Assembly: GCF_011320225.1 (NCBI RefSeq)
Contig: NZ_JAAOEN010000004.1
Location: forward strand, 124,001-188,000
From: Phytoactinopolyspora limicola
GTDB lineage: Bacteria > Actinomycetota > Actinomycetes > Jiangellales > Jiangellaceae
Length of the DNA: 64,000 bases
Reading direction: 5' to 3'
Shown: one piece after another, positions 8,747 to 17,577 of the stretch
Layout of the letters: each line of letters opens with the position of its first letter
Numbering within the stretch: the first letter of the stretch is position 1
The notes under the pieces: model-generated
Seen by the model: only the letters and a program-made list of their open reading frames with translations
Database searches by the model: none
Told to the model about the DNA's origin: nothing
Made by a program: the position numbers and the translations under genes

Positions 8747-9367
8747 TCACAACGCACCTTTGGTGGAGGGCACGCCACGCTCGCGGGGGTCGACGGCGAC
8801 CGCGGACCGCAACGCACGCGCGACGGCCTTGAACTGTGCTTCGACGATGTGGTGCGGGTCGCGTCCACCGAGCACCCGCACGTGCAGCGTGATGCCGGCA
8901 TGGTGGGCGATGCTCTCCAGCACGTGGGCCGTCAGCGATCCGGTGAAGTGTCCACCGATCAGCACGTACTCCTGGCCGGCGGGTTCACCGGAGTGGACGA
9001 AGTACGGTCGCCCGGAGACGTCGACGACGGCCTGGGCGAGCGCCTCGTCGAGTGGCACCAGCGCGTCGCCGTACCGGACGATGCCGGTTTTGTCGCCGAG
9101 CGCTTGGCGCAGGGCCTGGCCGATGACGATGGCGGTGTCTTCGACGGTGTGGTGGACGTCGATGTGGGTGTCGCCGGATGCCTCGACGTTGAGGTCGATC
9201 AATGAGTGGCGGGACAACGCGGTGAGCATGTGGTCGTAGAACGGCACCGTGGTGGAGATGCTGTGGGTGCCGGTTCCGTCCAGGTTCAGTGTGACGCTGA
9301 CCTTGCTCTCGCTGGTGACCCGCTCGACGGCGGCGGCCCGGGCCGGCCGGGTTCCTGGGTCTGTCAT
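8747..9367 (-). CDS. hisB: imidazoleglycerol-phosphate dehydratase HisB
   Basis: Mn-dependent dehydration of imidazole glycerol phosphate to imidazole acetol phosphate. It is 206 residues, the size of the monofunctional enzyme. The metal-binding His-rich repeats are visible: [24 protein letters not shown] and [11 protein letters not shown], with the terminal [12 protein letters not shown]. It starts directly after the hisC stop with no gap and ends the uninterrupted hisD-hisC-hisB block. Confidence 0.97.
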   Translation of the reverse strand: MTDPGTRPARAAAVERVTSESKVSVTLNLDGTGTHSISTTVPFYDHMLTALSRHSLIDLNVEASGDTHIDVHHTVEDTAIVIGQALRQALGDKTGIVRYGDALVPLDEALAQAVVDVSGRPYFVHSGEPAGQEYVLIGGHFTGSLTAHVLESIAHHAGITLHVRVLGGRDPHHIVEAQFKAVARALRSAVAVDPRERGVPSTKGAL

Positions 9368-10447
9368 CTACTCCAGCACCTTCCGTAGTGCCTGTTTGAA
9401 CGTTTCGGTTTCGGTGGGGGTGCCGACCGTCACCCGCAGCCACCCGTCGGGGCCAGTCTCACGGATGAGTACACCGTGGTCGAGCAGCGCTTGCCAGCCG
9501 GCGTGGCGGTCCGGGAACCGGCCGAAGAGCACGAAGTTCGCGTCCGATTCGGGTACGTCGAGGCCGAGCGAGCGCAGCCACGACGCGAGGTCGTCCCGGA
9601 TGACCCGAAGCTGCGCCACCCGTTGCTGCAGCTCGTCAGCGTAGGCAAGCGCGGTGCGGGCCACCGCCTGGGTCACGGCGGAAAGGTGGTACGGCAGCCG
9701 CACCACTCGCAGCACGTCGATCACCGCACGGCTCGCGGCGGCGTAGCCCAGCCGGGCGCCGGCCAAGGCGAAGGCCTTGCTCATGGTGCGGGTTACCAGC
9801 AGCCTCGGGTGGGTGGCGAGCAGGCTCAACGCGCTGGGGGTGCCGTCGCGGCGGAACTCGGCGTACGCCTCGTCGACGACCACCATGCCGGGGGTGGCAT
9901 CGTGCAACGCCCGGACCAGGTCCAGTGAGACGGCGGTACCCGTCGGATTGTTGGGTGAGGCGATGAACACGACGGCCGGGCGGTGGGTCGCGACGGCGGC
10001 CACGGCGGCTTCGGCGTCGATGGTGAAGTCGTCGCGGCGCGGCGCGGTGATCCACGTCGTCGACGTGTTGCGGGCATACTCCGGGTACATCGAGTAGGTC
10101 GGGGCGAACGAGAGCACGCTGCGCCCCGGGCCACCGAAGGCCTGCAAGATCTGCATCATGATCTCGTTGGAGCCGTTCGCGGCCCACACCTGCTCGGTAC
10201 CGAGCGACACCACGGACTCGCGCTCTAGGTACCCGGCGAGGTCCGACCGTAGATCCCATGCCTCGCGGTCCGGGTAACGGTTCAGGCCCAGCACAGCCTC
10301 GCGTACGGCGTCGGCCGCCGCATCGGCCAGGGCCGCCGACGGTGCGTACGGGTTCTCGTTGACGTTGAGCAGCACGGGGACGTCGAGCTGCGGCGCGCCG
10401 TAGGGCTGCTCGCCGCGCAGGTCGTCGCGGATGGGCAGGTCGTTCAT
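9368..10447 (-). CDS. hisC: histidinol-phosphate aminotransferase HisC
   Basis: PLP fold-type I aminotransferase making histidinol phosphate. It is 359 residues from the ATG that overlaps the hisD stop as ATGA ([17 protein letters not shown]). Visible features are the N-terminal NENPYAPS motif, NNPTGT, the PLP-contact VVDEAYAEF, the Schiff-base Lys in [17 protein letters not shown] and the phosphate-binding Arg near the C-terminus. An in-frame extension upstream to 10678 lies inside hisD and is not real. Confidence 0.96.
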   Translation of the reverse strand: MNDLPIRDDLRGEQPYGAPQLDVPVLLNVNENPYAPSAALADAAADAVREAVLGLNRYPDREAWDLRSDLAGYLERESVVSLGTEQVWAANGSNEIMMQILQAFGGPGRSVLSFAPTYSMYPEYARNTSTTWITAPRRDDFTIDAEAAVAAVATHRPAVVFIASPNNPTGTAVSLDLVRALHDATPGMVVVDEAYAEFRRDGTPSALSLLATHPRLLVTRTMSKAFALAGARLGYAAASRAVIDVLRVVRLPYHLSAVTQAVARTALAYADELQQRVAQLRVIRDDLASWLRSLGLDVPESDANFVLFGRFPDRHAGWQALLDHGVLIRETGPDGWLRVTVGTPTETETFKQALRKVLE

Positions 10448-11769
10448 CGCGGGAACCTCGCTCGGACGGCCGCGCCGTGGGCGGGCAGGTCTTCGGCTTC
10501 GGCGAGGGTCTCGACGTGCCGGGCGACGTCGCGCAGCGCCGCCTCGTCGTATTCGACGACGTGGATGCCGCGCAGGAACGATTGGACGGACAGGCCGGAG
10601 GAGTGCCGGGCACACCCGCCGGTGGGTAGGACGTGGTTGGAGCCGGCCGCGTAGTCGCCGAGGCTGACCGGCGCCCACGGACCGACGAAGATCGCCCCGG
10701 CGTTGCGCACCCGGGCGGCGACCGCGGCGGCGGCGCGGGTTTGGACTTCCAGGTGTTCGGCGGCGTAGGCGTCGACGACGGCCAGCCCTTGGTGGACGTC
10801 GTCGACGAGCACCGTGCCGGATTGTGCGCCGCGGAGCGCCGCTTGGACCCGCTCGACGTGTTTGGTGGCGGCGACCTGAAGCTCCAGCTCGGCGTCGACG
10901 GCGTCGGCGAGTTCAACGCTGTCGGTGACGAGGACACTAGCCGCCAAGGGATCGTGTTCGGCCTGGCTGATGAGGTCGGCGGCGACGTGCCGGGCGTCGG
11001 CGGAGTTGTCGGCGAGGACCGCGATCTCGGTCGGACCGGCCTCGGCGTCGATCCCGATGACACCCTTCAGGAGCCGTTTGGCGGCGGCGACGTAGACGTT
11101 GCCCGGGCCGGTGACGAGATCGACCGGGGCGCACACCAGCGTGCCGTCGTCGTCGCGCGCGCCGTAGGCGAACATGGCGACGGCCTGCGCACCCCCGACG
11201 GCGTACACCTCGGTGATGCCCAGCAGTGCACACGCGGCGAGGATGGTGGGATGCGGCCGGCCACCGGTGTTCTTCTGCGGCGGGCTGGCCACGGCCAGGC
11301 CCCGCACCCCGGCTGCCTGCGCGGGGACGACATTCATGACGACGCTGCTCGGGTAGACGGCGAGCCCGCCCGGCACGTAGAGCCCGACCCGCTCGACCGG
11401 GACCCAGCGTTCGGTGACCGTGCCACCGGGGACCACCGTGGTGGTGACGTCGGTTCGGCGCTGAGCGGCGTGGACGACGCGGGCCCGGGTGATCGACTCC
11501 TCCAGCGCGGCCCGGATGTCGGGCTCGAGGGTGTCCAGCGCCTCGGCGAGCGCCGCTTCCGGCACCCGCAGGTCGGCCACCTCCACCCCGTCGAAGCGCG
11601 CGGTGTACTCCTTGAGCGCCGCGACCCCACGATGACGCACGTCGGCGCAGATGGGTCGGACGGCGTCGAGTGCGGACTCGACGTCGACGGGAGCACGTGG
11701 GACCAGCGCGCGGTAGTCGAGGACCTCACCCGCGGCGAGGCGGCCGCGCAGGTCGATGCGGCGTATCAC
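10444..11769 (-). CDS. hisD: histidinol dehydrogenase HisD
   Basis: Zn-dependent NAD enzyme that oxidises histidinol to histidine in two steps. It is 441 residues, normal length, starting [15 protein letters not shown]. Conserved segments are [70 protein letters not shown] and [10 protein letters not shown], the last carrying the catalytic Glu-His. It is first of the his genes. The roughly 480-bp region upstream must hold its promoter, but I could not pick a clear -10/-35 on the minus strand. Confidence 0.97.
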   Translation of the reverse strand: MIRRIDLRGRLAAGEVLDYRALVPRAPVDVESALDAVRPICADVRHRGVAALKEYTARFDGVEVADLRVPEAALAEALDTLEPDIRAALEESITRARVVHAAQRRTDVTTTVVPGGTVTERWVPVERVGLYVPGGLAVYPSSVVMNVVPAQAAGVRGLAVASPPQKNTGGRPHPTILAACALLGITEVYAVGGAQAVAMFAYGARDDDGTLVCAPVDLVTGPGNVYVAAAKRLLKGVIGIDAEAGPTEIAVLADNSADARHVAADLISQAEHDPLAASVLVTDSVELADAVDAELELQVAATKHVERVQAALRGAQSGTVLVDDVHQGLAVVDAYAAEHLEVQTRAAAAVAARVRNAGAIFVGPWAPVSLGDYAAGSNHVLPTGGCARHSSGLSVQSFLRGIHVVEYDEAALRDVARHVETLAEAEDLPAHGAAVRARFPR

Positions 11770-12053
11770 TCAGAAGAGTCTATGTAGCGCGTCCACAACT
11801 TGGACAACCCGCCCGCATACCAAGACGGCCAGCGTTCCTTTCCGGCACCATGGTGGCACACCTCGCACCTCGATCCGGCGAGCTACCCAGCCGACAGACG
11901 TGGCTGCGCCGTAGGACCGCCGAGCCGCGAGCACCATGCCTCGAATACGGAATCAGTGGCGATGAGACGCCATCACCGAGCGCATCATCGCCTTGATCGC
12001 CCTTGAGGAAGGATTACGGCATTCGGTACGACATGCCAGCGTGCAAAACGTAG

Positions 12054-12082
12054 TTGACATGAACTGCAAACCTTTGTAGTCT
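12054..12082 (+). promoter_or_regulatory. promoter with embedded LacI-type operator upstream of the first creatinase-like gene
   Basis: TTGACA (12054-12059) and TAGTCT (12077-12082) are separated by 17 bp, matching a sigma70-type promoter. Between them lies GCAAACCTTTGT (12066-12077), one base off the operator consensus RCAAACGWTTGY. The predicted transcript would have a leader of about 160 nt containing a second, perfect operator. The rest of the 11770-12247 gap shows no gene. Confidence 0.6.
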
Positions 12083-12165
12083 CCACGTCAAGTCCTGCCG
12101 GAGGATCTCGTGCCTGACCATGTATTTCGCTGGTCAAATGATCCAACAACGGTGACCTTATCTTT

Positions 12166-12177
12166 GCAAACGATTGC
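12166..12177. promoter_or_regulatory. LacI-type operator GCAAACGATTGC
   Basis: Perfect match to the window consensus, 70 bp upstream of the creatinase-like gene and 100 bp after the promoter-embedded site. Paired sites at this distance would allow looping by a LacI-type dimer of dimers (inference). Confidence 0.75.
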
Positions 12178-12247
12178 CAACACACCTCACAATGCGGTTC
12201 GATCACCGGCGGCGGCGCCATACCCCCTGTGAACGAAGGGACGTGTC

Positions 12248-13441
12248 ATGACAGACAAGACCACCCAGCACCGGACCACACTGGACAGTGCGGGGCTCTA
12301 TCCCCGATTCACTCAGGCGGAATTTGCCCGGCGCTACGATGCGGTGCGTGGATTTCTGGACCGTTCCGGTCTCGACGCTCTCGTCGTCTTCGGTTCGTCC
12401 GCGGTGGGCCAGGCCGGACAGGCCGATGTGCACTACCTCACCAACTACCTGGGCATGCAATCCACGTTCGTGTTGCTGTCGCGCGACACCGAGCCAACCT
12501 TGTTCATCCAGGTCTACAACCACGTTCCCAATGCTCAACAGGCGGCGGCCATAGCTGACGTGCAGTGGGCGGGAGCGTTGCCCGGCGAGACGCTGGGGGC
12601 AGCCCTCCGGCACCGTGGCGCACAGACCATTGGGGTCGTGGGCGCGATGCCCTATCAGAGCCACGAGTCGATGCGTCGCGCTGCCGCCTCCCATGCCGAG
12701 TTCAGGGACGTCACCAACGAGTTCCAGGCCCTGCGCACCGTCAAGAGTGACGAAGAGATCAACTGGCTGCGCCGCGGCGCGAAGTTCACCGACCTGGCGC
12801 TCGCCGCTCTCGAACGTGAGCTACGCCCAGGATTACGCGAGGAGGAACTCGGTGAGATCGTCGAGGGTTCCTACCGTGCCGCGGGCGGACAGACCGTGTT
12901 CCACTACATCACCAGCACCCCCATGGCTCAACCCGGCAGCTGCGTACCAGCACAGGTGCTGTCTCGGCGCCGGATCGAGCCGGGAGATCTCGTGATCGTC
13001 GAGATCAGTGCCGCCTACGCCGGGTATGCCGGCCAGGGGCTGCGCTCCTACGTCGTCGACGCGGACGCCACACCACTCGTCGAGGAGTTACACGCCACAG
13101 CTGAGGACGTCTTCACCCGTCTGTTCGATTCGGTCCGCGCCGGATCGACGGCCGACGACGTGTTGGCTGCCTCGGACAGTATTGGCGCCAGCGGCTTCAC
13201 CATTCGCGACGCGTTGGTGCACGGCTTCGGCATGGGCCTGCTCCCACCCACCATCGGCACCCGTCAAACCCCCTGGGACAACGATCCCTGGACGTTCCGC
13301 GAGAACGAAACCATCGTGGTCCAGCCGAACGTGGTGACCACCGACGAACAGGTCGGGGTTCAGACCGGCCATCTGTGCAGGGTCACCGCGGACGGCCTGG
13401 AGTCGTTGCACGAATACCCCCTGAAGCTCGTGCACGTGTGA
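12248..13441 (+). CDS. creatinase-like M24-fold protein without metal ligands (paralogue 1)
   Basis: A 397-residue pita-bread-fold protein of creatinase/prolidase type: N-terminal domain about 1-150, then the M24 domain. The usual M24 metal ligands are replaced. The first Asp position reads VEISAAYAGY and the second AGQGLRS; the Glu of the EPG motif is VVQPNV, and the last Glu position is GVQTGHL. The His survives in DALVHGFGMG. Length and metal loss resemble creatinase, which hydrolyses a C-N bond without metal. It may therefore be an amidino or amide hydrolase rather than a peptidase. Two operators and a promoter lie upstream. A GAAGGGA ribosome-binding site supports the ATG start. Confidence 0.85.
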   Translation: MTDKTTQHRTTLDSAGLYPRFTQAEFARRYDAVRGFLDRSGLDALVVFGSSAVGQAGQADVHYLTNYLGMQSTFVLLSRDTEPTLFIQVYNHVPNAQQAAAIADVQWAGALPGETLGAALRHRGAQTIGVVGAMPYQSHESMRRAAASHAEFRDVTNEFQALRTVKSDEEINWLRRGAKFTDLALAALERELRPGLREEELGEIVEGSYRAAGGQTVFHYITSTPMAQPGSCVPAQVLSRRRIEPGDLVIVEISAAYAGYAGQGLRSYVVDADATPLVEELHATAEDVFTRLFDSVRAGSTADDVLAASDSIGASGFTIRDALVHGFGMGLLPPTIGTRQTPWDNDPWTFRENETIVVQPNVVTTDEQVGVQTGHLCRVTADGLESLHEYPLKLVHV

Positions 13442-13451
13442 TGACACAAAA

Positions 13452-13491
13452 CACCGGTGTGCGGACGAGAGTCCGCACACCGGTGCTTTTT
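13452..13491 (+). terminator. strong intrinsic terminator with GAGA tetraloop
   Basis: A perfect 15-bp stem (CACCGGTGTGCGGAC at 13452-13466 with its complement 13471-13485) closes on a GNRA-type GAGA loop and is followed by CTTTTT. It ends the creatinase-like gene 11 bp after its stop. An A-run on the other side means it may also terminate the converging ABC operon. Confidence 0.88.
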
Positions 13492-13517
13492 ACCCGACGG
13501 GTGCTGCGCCGCCGGAT

Positions 13518-14330
13518 TTACCCGACGTGTGCTGCGCCGTCCGACCGACCGCGCTCCACCCCCATAACCAGCTCCCAGACGTAGTGGCGGATCTGCTGGA
13601 ACTCGGCGGAGGCGATCGTGCTGGGGTCCCGTGGCCGCGGCAACGGCACATCCACGATCGTCCGGATGGAACTGGGCCGGCCCATCATGACCACCACCCG
13701 ATCCCCCAGCAGGACCGCTTCCTCGATGGCATGGGTGACGAACACCATCGTCGTGGGATTCTCCGACCAGATGTTGAGCAACTCGAACTGCAACAGCTCA
13801 CGGGTCTGCGCATCCAGCGAACCGAAGGGCTCGTCCATCAGAAGTACGTTCGGGTTAACCGTCAACGCCCGGGCCAGACCGGCGCGTTGTTGCATACCTC
13901 CGGACAACTGGAAGGGGTAGGCATGTTCGCGGCCCTCAAGACCGACGAGTTTGATGAAATGTTGTGCGACATCGCGGATCTCGCTCTTCGGTACACCTCT
14001 GACCTTCAGACCGTAGCCGACGTTGCCCAGTACCGTCTTCCACGGGAATAGGCCGAAGTCCTGGAACACCATCGCGATGCTCTTCCGCGGACCGAGCACG
14101 GGTTCACCGTCGACCAAGACCTGACCCTGATCGGGTTTCAGCAAGCCGTTGAGACAACGCAACAACGATGTCTTTCCGCACCCCGATGGCCCTACGATGG
14201 AGATGATCTCGTTCTTGCCGACATCGAGGTCGACTCCTTGAAAGACACAAAGATCGTCGAACCACTTTCCTACGCCGGACAACACTATGCGCGGCGCGTC
14301 TGCTTTTTCAGTGTCGTTGATGGTCGCCAT
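13518..14330 (-). CDS. ABC transporter ATPase, SsuB/TauB/NMT1 type (system 1)
   Basis: The 270-residue ATPase of an NMT1-type importer. Walker A is GPSGCGKTS, the Q-loop VFQDFGLFPW, the signature LSGGMQQRAG, Walker B VLLMDEPFGSLD and the switch His VFVTHAIEEA. I chose the ATG giving MATINDTEKADAPRIV; a TTG eight codons upstream is the alternative. It is last gene of an SBP-permease-permease-ATPase operon. It is closely similar to the ATPase at 39147-39968, for example GKWFDDLCVF versus GKYFDELCVF. Confidence 0.92.
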   Translation of the reverse strand: MATINDTEKADAPRIVLSGVGKWFDDLCVFQGVDLDVGKNEIISIVGPSGCGKTSLLRCLNGLLKPDQGQVLVDGEPVLGPRKSIAMVFQDFGLFPWKTVLGNVGYGLKVRGVPKSEIRDVAQHFIKLVGLEGREHAYPFQLSGGMQQRAGLARALTVNPNVLLMDEPFGSLDAQTRELLQFELLNIWSENPTTMVFVTHAIEEAVLLGDRVVVMMGRPSSIRTIVDVPLPRPRDPSTIASAEFQQIRHYVWELVMGVERGRSDGAAHVG

Positions 14331-14366
14331 CACCGATGAACCCCATTTCGTCAATGGTAAGAGCCG

Positions 14367-15227
14367 TCACATGTTGCCGTACCAGGGCAAGAATTTTTCG
14401 ATTGTCTTCTGTACGCCCACCGTGAGCAATACCCCCACGATGGACAGGATCGCGATCGCGACGACGGCCTCGTCATGCCTGAAGGTCGTCGTGAGCGTCA
14501 TGGCATAAATGCCAAGCCCATCCACCGCCGTGAGAAATTCGACGACCACCGCGGCGGTCAACGCTCGCCCTGAGGCCAATCGAAATCCCGCGACGAGGTA
14601 GGGCAATGACGCCGGGACCGCGATGCCGAGCCAGACATGGCGGCGCTGAGCACCGAATGAGTCCGCGATCTCCAGGTATCTCTTGGAGACGGCTCGGCTC
14701 CCGTCCCAGGCGCCGATGGCCAGCGGGGGAAATGCCGAGAAGATGACCAACGCGATCCGGGTCTGCTCGGAAAACCCGAACCACAACGTGAAGATGGGGA
14801 GAATGGCCAGCATGGGTGTGGCATACAGGCCATTGATGTACGGGCCGAGCGCTGCTTCGAGGGTCTTGGCCTGGCCCAGCGCGATGCCGACCAGCAGCGC
14901 CGCCGCCCCGCCCAACCCCAAGCCGATGGCAACGTCCACCAGTGTCATGCGGGTGTTGTTCCAGAGTTGAGCGTCTGTTGTCAGCATCTCGGGGGCCACC
15001 GCCAGAATCCCTAGCGGCGTCGCCATGTAGTCACGGCCGAACATCATGACCCCGGCCTGCCAGGCGGTCATGATGACCACAAAAGTGCCCAGCCTGGTCC
15101 GCACTGACTTCGAGCGCCACATACGCCCGATGGCCCGAGCCGCCTTGGCTTCCGGGGATGACCGCGGCGTTGGCCCCGGATCCCCGGGGGCCGCGCGATC
15201 GGGGTGGGTATCCGTCAGATCAGCCAT
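14367..15227 (-). CDS. ABC transporter permease, SsuC/TauC type (system 1, permease B)
   Basis: A permease of about 286 residues with around six membrane helices and an EAA-type cytoplasmic loop (EIADSFGAQRRHVWLGIAVPASLPYLVAG). I chose the ATG with upstream GGAGAGG (MADLTDTHPDR); a GTG at 15284, touching the preceding stop, would add 19 residues. It works with the neighbouring permease as a heterodimer in the membrane. A 36-bp gap separates it from the ATPase gene. Confidence 0.9.
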   Translation of the reverse strand: MADLTDTHPDRAAPGDPGPTPRSSPEAKAARAIGRMWRSKSVRTRLGTFVVIMTAWQAGVMMFGRDYMATPLGILAVAPEMLTTDAQLWNNTRMTLVDVAIGLGLGGAAALLVGIALGQAKTLEAALGPYINGLYATPMLAILPIFTLWFGFSEQTRIALVIFSAFPPLAIGAWDGSRAVSKRYLEIADSFGAQRRHVWLGIAVPASLPYLVAGFRLASGRALTAAVVVEFLTAVDGLGIYAMTLTTTFRHDEAVVAIAILSIVGVLLTVGVQKTIEKFLPWYGNM

Positions 15228-15284
15228 CCCAGCACCATCCTCTCCAGGTCGGCTCCGACCGCGGGGCGCGCTCACCGTCGCCAC

Positions 15285-16103
15285 TCATGACCGCCACCGA
15301 CTGAACCGCGTTTCCAGGACGCGACCGCCAGCCATCGCAACCAGGCCGATGGTCACCACCACGACCACCGCCGCCAGCAGATTGTCCATCTGATAGCGGC
15401 GCGCGTAGATCAAGAGCAACTGCCCCAACCCCGACGAGTCGAGCAAGAACTCGGCGCCGATCATGCCGACCAGGCCGCGCGCGATACCTTGCCGGATCCC
15501 CGTCATGGCGTAGGGAACGGTGGCCGGGATCACGACGTCTTTCCACACGCCCCATTCGTTGGCACCAAACGACCGGGCTACCTCCACCAGGCGGCGGCTG
15601 ATCGCCCGAACCCCCTCGATGACGTTGAAACAGACGGGAAAGAAGACGAAGAGCACCACTACGAGCGTCTTCGGCCAGAATCCGAAACCGATGACCGCCA
15701 AGATGAACGGGATAAGAACGATGTTCGGCATGATGTAGAGGAAGGTGATGTAGTCCTCCAACCCCAGCCGAAGAATTTCGATCCGGCCGACCGCGACCCC
15801 GACGATCAACCCAAGAGCTGTTCCAAGCGCGAACCCCGCGGCGAAGAGCTGCAAGGATTCGAGCAGTCCGGTAGCCAGATCGCCATTCTGGACGATGTGA
15901 ATCAAGGCGCCGGCGGTCTCGGAGAAAGACGCGAAGAAGATCGGGTCCAAGAAGAAGCGACCGATGATCTCCCAGAGAATCGCACCTACCGCCAGACTTA
16001 CCAGCGTAATGACCCGCGATCGATGACGGTCGAACCAAGTATGGCGGCCGAGCACGGGTGGCATTGTGTTCCGCTGAACTTCGACTGTGGCTGACGTACC
16101 CAC
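15285..16103 (-). CDS. ABC transporter permease, SsuC/TauC type (system 1, permease A)
   Basis: A 272-residue permease with five to six hydrophobic helices and the EAA loop EVARSFGANEWGVWKDVVIPATVPYAMTG. The GTG start is supported by an AAAGGTGA ribosome-binding site directly upstream; a longer GTG start at 16139 is possible. It lies between the solute-binding lipoprotein and permease B. Confidence 0.9.
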   Translation of the reverse strand: MGTSATVEVQRNTMPPVLGRHTWFDRHRSRVITLVSLAVGAILWEIIGRFFLDPIFFASFSETAGALIHIVQNGDLATGLLESLQLFAAGFALGTALGLIVGVAVGRIEILRLGLEDYITFLYIMPNIVLIPFILAVIGFGFWPKTLVVVLFVFFPVCFNVIEGVRAISRRLVEVARSFGANEWGVWKDVVIPATVPYAMTGIRQGIARGLVGMIGAEFLLDSSGLGQLLLIYARRYQMDNLLAAVVVVVTIGLVAMAGGRVLETRFSRWRS

Positions 16104-16169
16104 GTGATCACCTTTCAATCCTGCGCCGATACAGACCATTCAGGGGCCGGCGTCAGCGACCGGCCGGTG

Positions 16170-17249
16170 TCAGGAGCGCTGCTCCACCATCTCGAACGCT
16201 TCATCCCAATAACGCGTGTCGAAGGCGTCGTCATAGTCGAATGCGCTCGGTATGTTCCCGAGGTCGAGCTGGGTTTGAATCGATGATTCGATCACCGAGC
16301 GATCTAGACCGATGTCGTCGAGCTGCCACCAGTCCATCTCGAGGTATTCGCGCAAGATCTCCGCTACCACGTCGGGATCATCTTGTTCGACTATCTCCGC
16401 CAGAAAGGGAACGAGATCGTCGAAGTTGTCGGGGTCATGCATGAATCGAATCGTCTCGATATGCGCGGCCAACAGCCGGACGATGACCTCGGGCCGCTTC
16501 TCGAGTACGTCGTTGCTGGCCACGACCGTCACGTAGTGCACGCTGACCGCATCGCTGAGTCTGCGAAGAATCCGCCAATCGTCGTCGGTCAGATGCCGAA
16601 GTTCGGCGAGTTCGTCGATGTGGAGGACATGTGTGTCCAGGACACCGGCCACCAAGGGCGCGACATGGTCACCGCCGGCACCAGTGTCGACGGTGTTGAC
16701 GTCGGCGATGTCGACACCGCAGCTGTCCAGGATCAGGTCCAACACCAGATGCCGGGTGTCCCCTGGCGCCATGGCGCCGGAGCTACGACCGGTCATGTCC
16801 TCGCACGATTGCACCTGCGGGTCTCTGGTCACCAGGATCCAGTCGATCTGGTCGAGTCCCGCGATACCCGTCACCTTGATGCCCTGCACTACGCCACCGA
16901 GGAACGGGTCGGTCCCGGTGAACCCGACATCGATCTCGCCGGTATGCGCCGCCTGGACGTTGTCTCCCCCCGACACGAGTGGCCGGAACTCGACGTCCAG
17001 ATCCCACCGGGCGTAGAAGCCGAACTCCTCGGCGACGTACGCGAGCGTCGCCACCCAGATCGGATTCAACTGTCCGGGGTGCCCGAGGGTGATCGGATCA
17101 CCAGCTTCCGGTGCGGCATCGTCGCTGGTGTCCGACTCGGATCCACCGCCGCATGCGGCCACGATGGGCAACAACAACGCTGCCATGAGCTTACGCGCCC
17201 GGGCTCCGGGCGGGTGTCCTCGCTTCGAACCTGTCGGTTGTGTCTTCAT
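16170..17249 (-). CDS. NMT1/THI5-type solute-binding lipoprotein (system 1)
   Basis: A 359-residue lipoprotein with a Lys/Arg-rich start, hydrophobic segment and lipobox IVAAC, followed by a Gly/Ser/Asp-rich linker. The body has the features of NMT1/SsuA-type receptors (LTLGHPGQLNPIWVATLAYVA-like opening, HTGEIDVGFTGTDP, VQSCEDMTG). This family binds pyrimidines, sulfonates, riboflavin or other small heterocycles. It is similar to the receptor at 38053-39141 in the VQSC-DL segment and the C-terminal YWDEAFEMVE, so the two probably bind related ligands. First gene of its operon, with operator GCAAACGTTTGC about 100 bp upstream. Confidence 0.92.
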   Translation of the reverse strand: MKTQPTGSKRGHPPGARARKLMAALLLPIVAACGGGSESDTSDDAAPEAGDPITLGHPGQLNPIWVATLAYVAEEFGFYARWDLDVEFRPLVSGGDNVQAAHTGEIDVGFTGTDPFLGGVVQGIKVTGIAGLDQIDWILVTRDPQVQSCEDMTGRSSGAMAPGDTRHLVLDLILDSCGVDIADVNTVDTGAGGDHVAPLVAGVLDTHVLHIDELAELRHLTDDDWRILRRLSDAVSVHYVTVVASNDVLEKRPEVIVRLLAAHIETIRFMHDPDNFDDLVPFLAEIVEQDDPDVVAEILREYLEMDWWQLDDIGLDRSVIESSIQTQLDLGNIPSAFDYDDAFDTRYWDEAFEMVEQRS

Positions 17250-17350
17250 CGCCCACTCCCTGGTCAGCCGGACAACACATGTCCTTCCACATCAGTGGAT
17301 CGATCACGTCGGATCGGTCGAGCCAGCTCTGGCTGGCGCTAGGAATCATC

Positions 17351-17362
17351 GCAAACGTTTGC
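17351..17362. promoter_or_regulatory. LacI-type operator GCAAACGTTTGC
   Basis: Fully palindromic version of the site, in the 328-bp divergent region between ABC system 1 and the second creatinase-like gene. Its position suits control of the ABC operon. The rest of this region shows no gene. Confidence 0.78.
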
Positions 17363-17542
17363 TGTCGCGTCAATACTTCTTCGATCGCTGATTTTGCTAC
17401 GGATTCCGTTGCCGAATGAAGAATAGTCGATGATTTCGCTGGCAGGAGCCGCCACGACCAGCACCCCGACTTGGGCCGATGAGTGCACCACACTGCTCTT
17501 GTGGTTGATGTTTACACCCAAGGTTCTGCCGGAGTACCGTGT

Positions 17543-17554
17543 GCAAACGATTGC
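17543..17554. promoter_or_regulatory. LacI-type operator GCAAACGATTGC
   Basis: Perfect site 23 bp upstream of the second creatinase-like start, where it would overlap the transcription start or the early leader. It lies 192 bp from the other operator in the same divergent region. Confidence 0.78.
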
Positions 17555-17577
17555 GGCCATCTTCCTGGAGGGTTCCG

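Noticed and set aside
7503-8750. 415-residue minus-strand ORF
   Set aside because: Antisense to the alpha/beta hydrolase, which has triad motifs and a membrane anchor.
9636-11063. 475-residue minus-strand ORF overlapping hisC and hisD
   Set aside because: Runs in a different frame through both well-supported his genes; Arg/Pro/Thr-rich shadow.
11985-12221. 78-residue minus-strand ORF with several Cys
   Set aside because: Lies in the regulatory region; no ribosome-binding site and it overlaps the promoter and operators.
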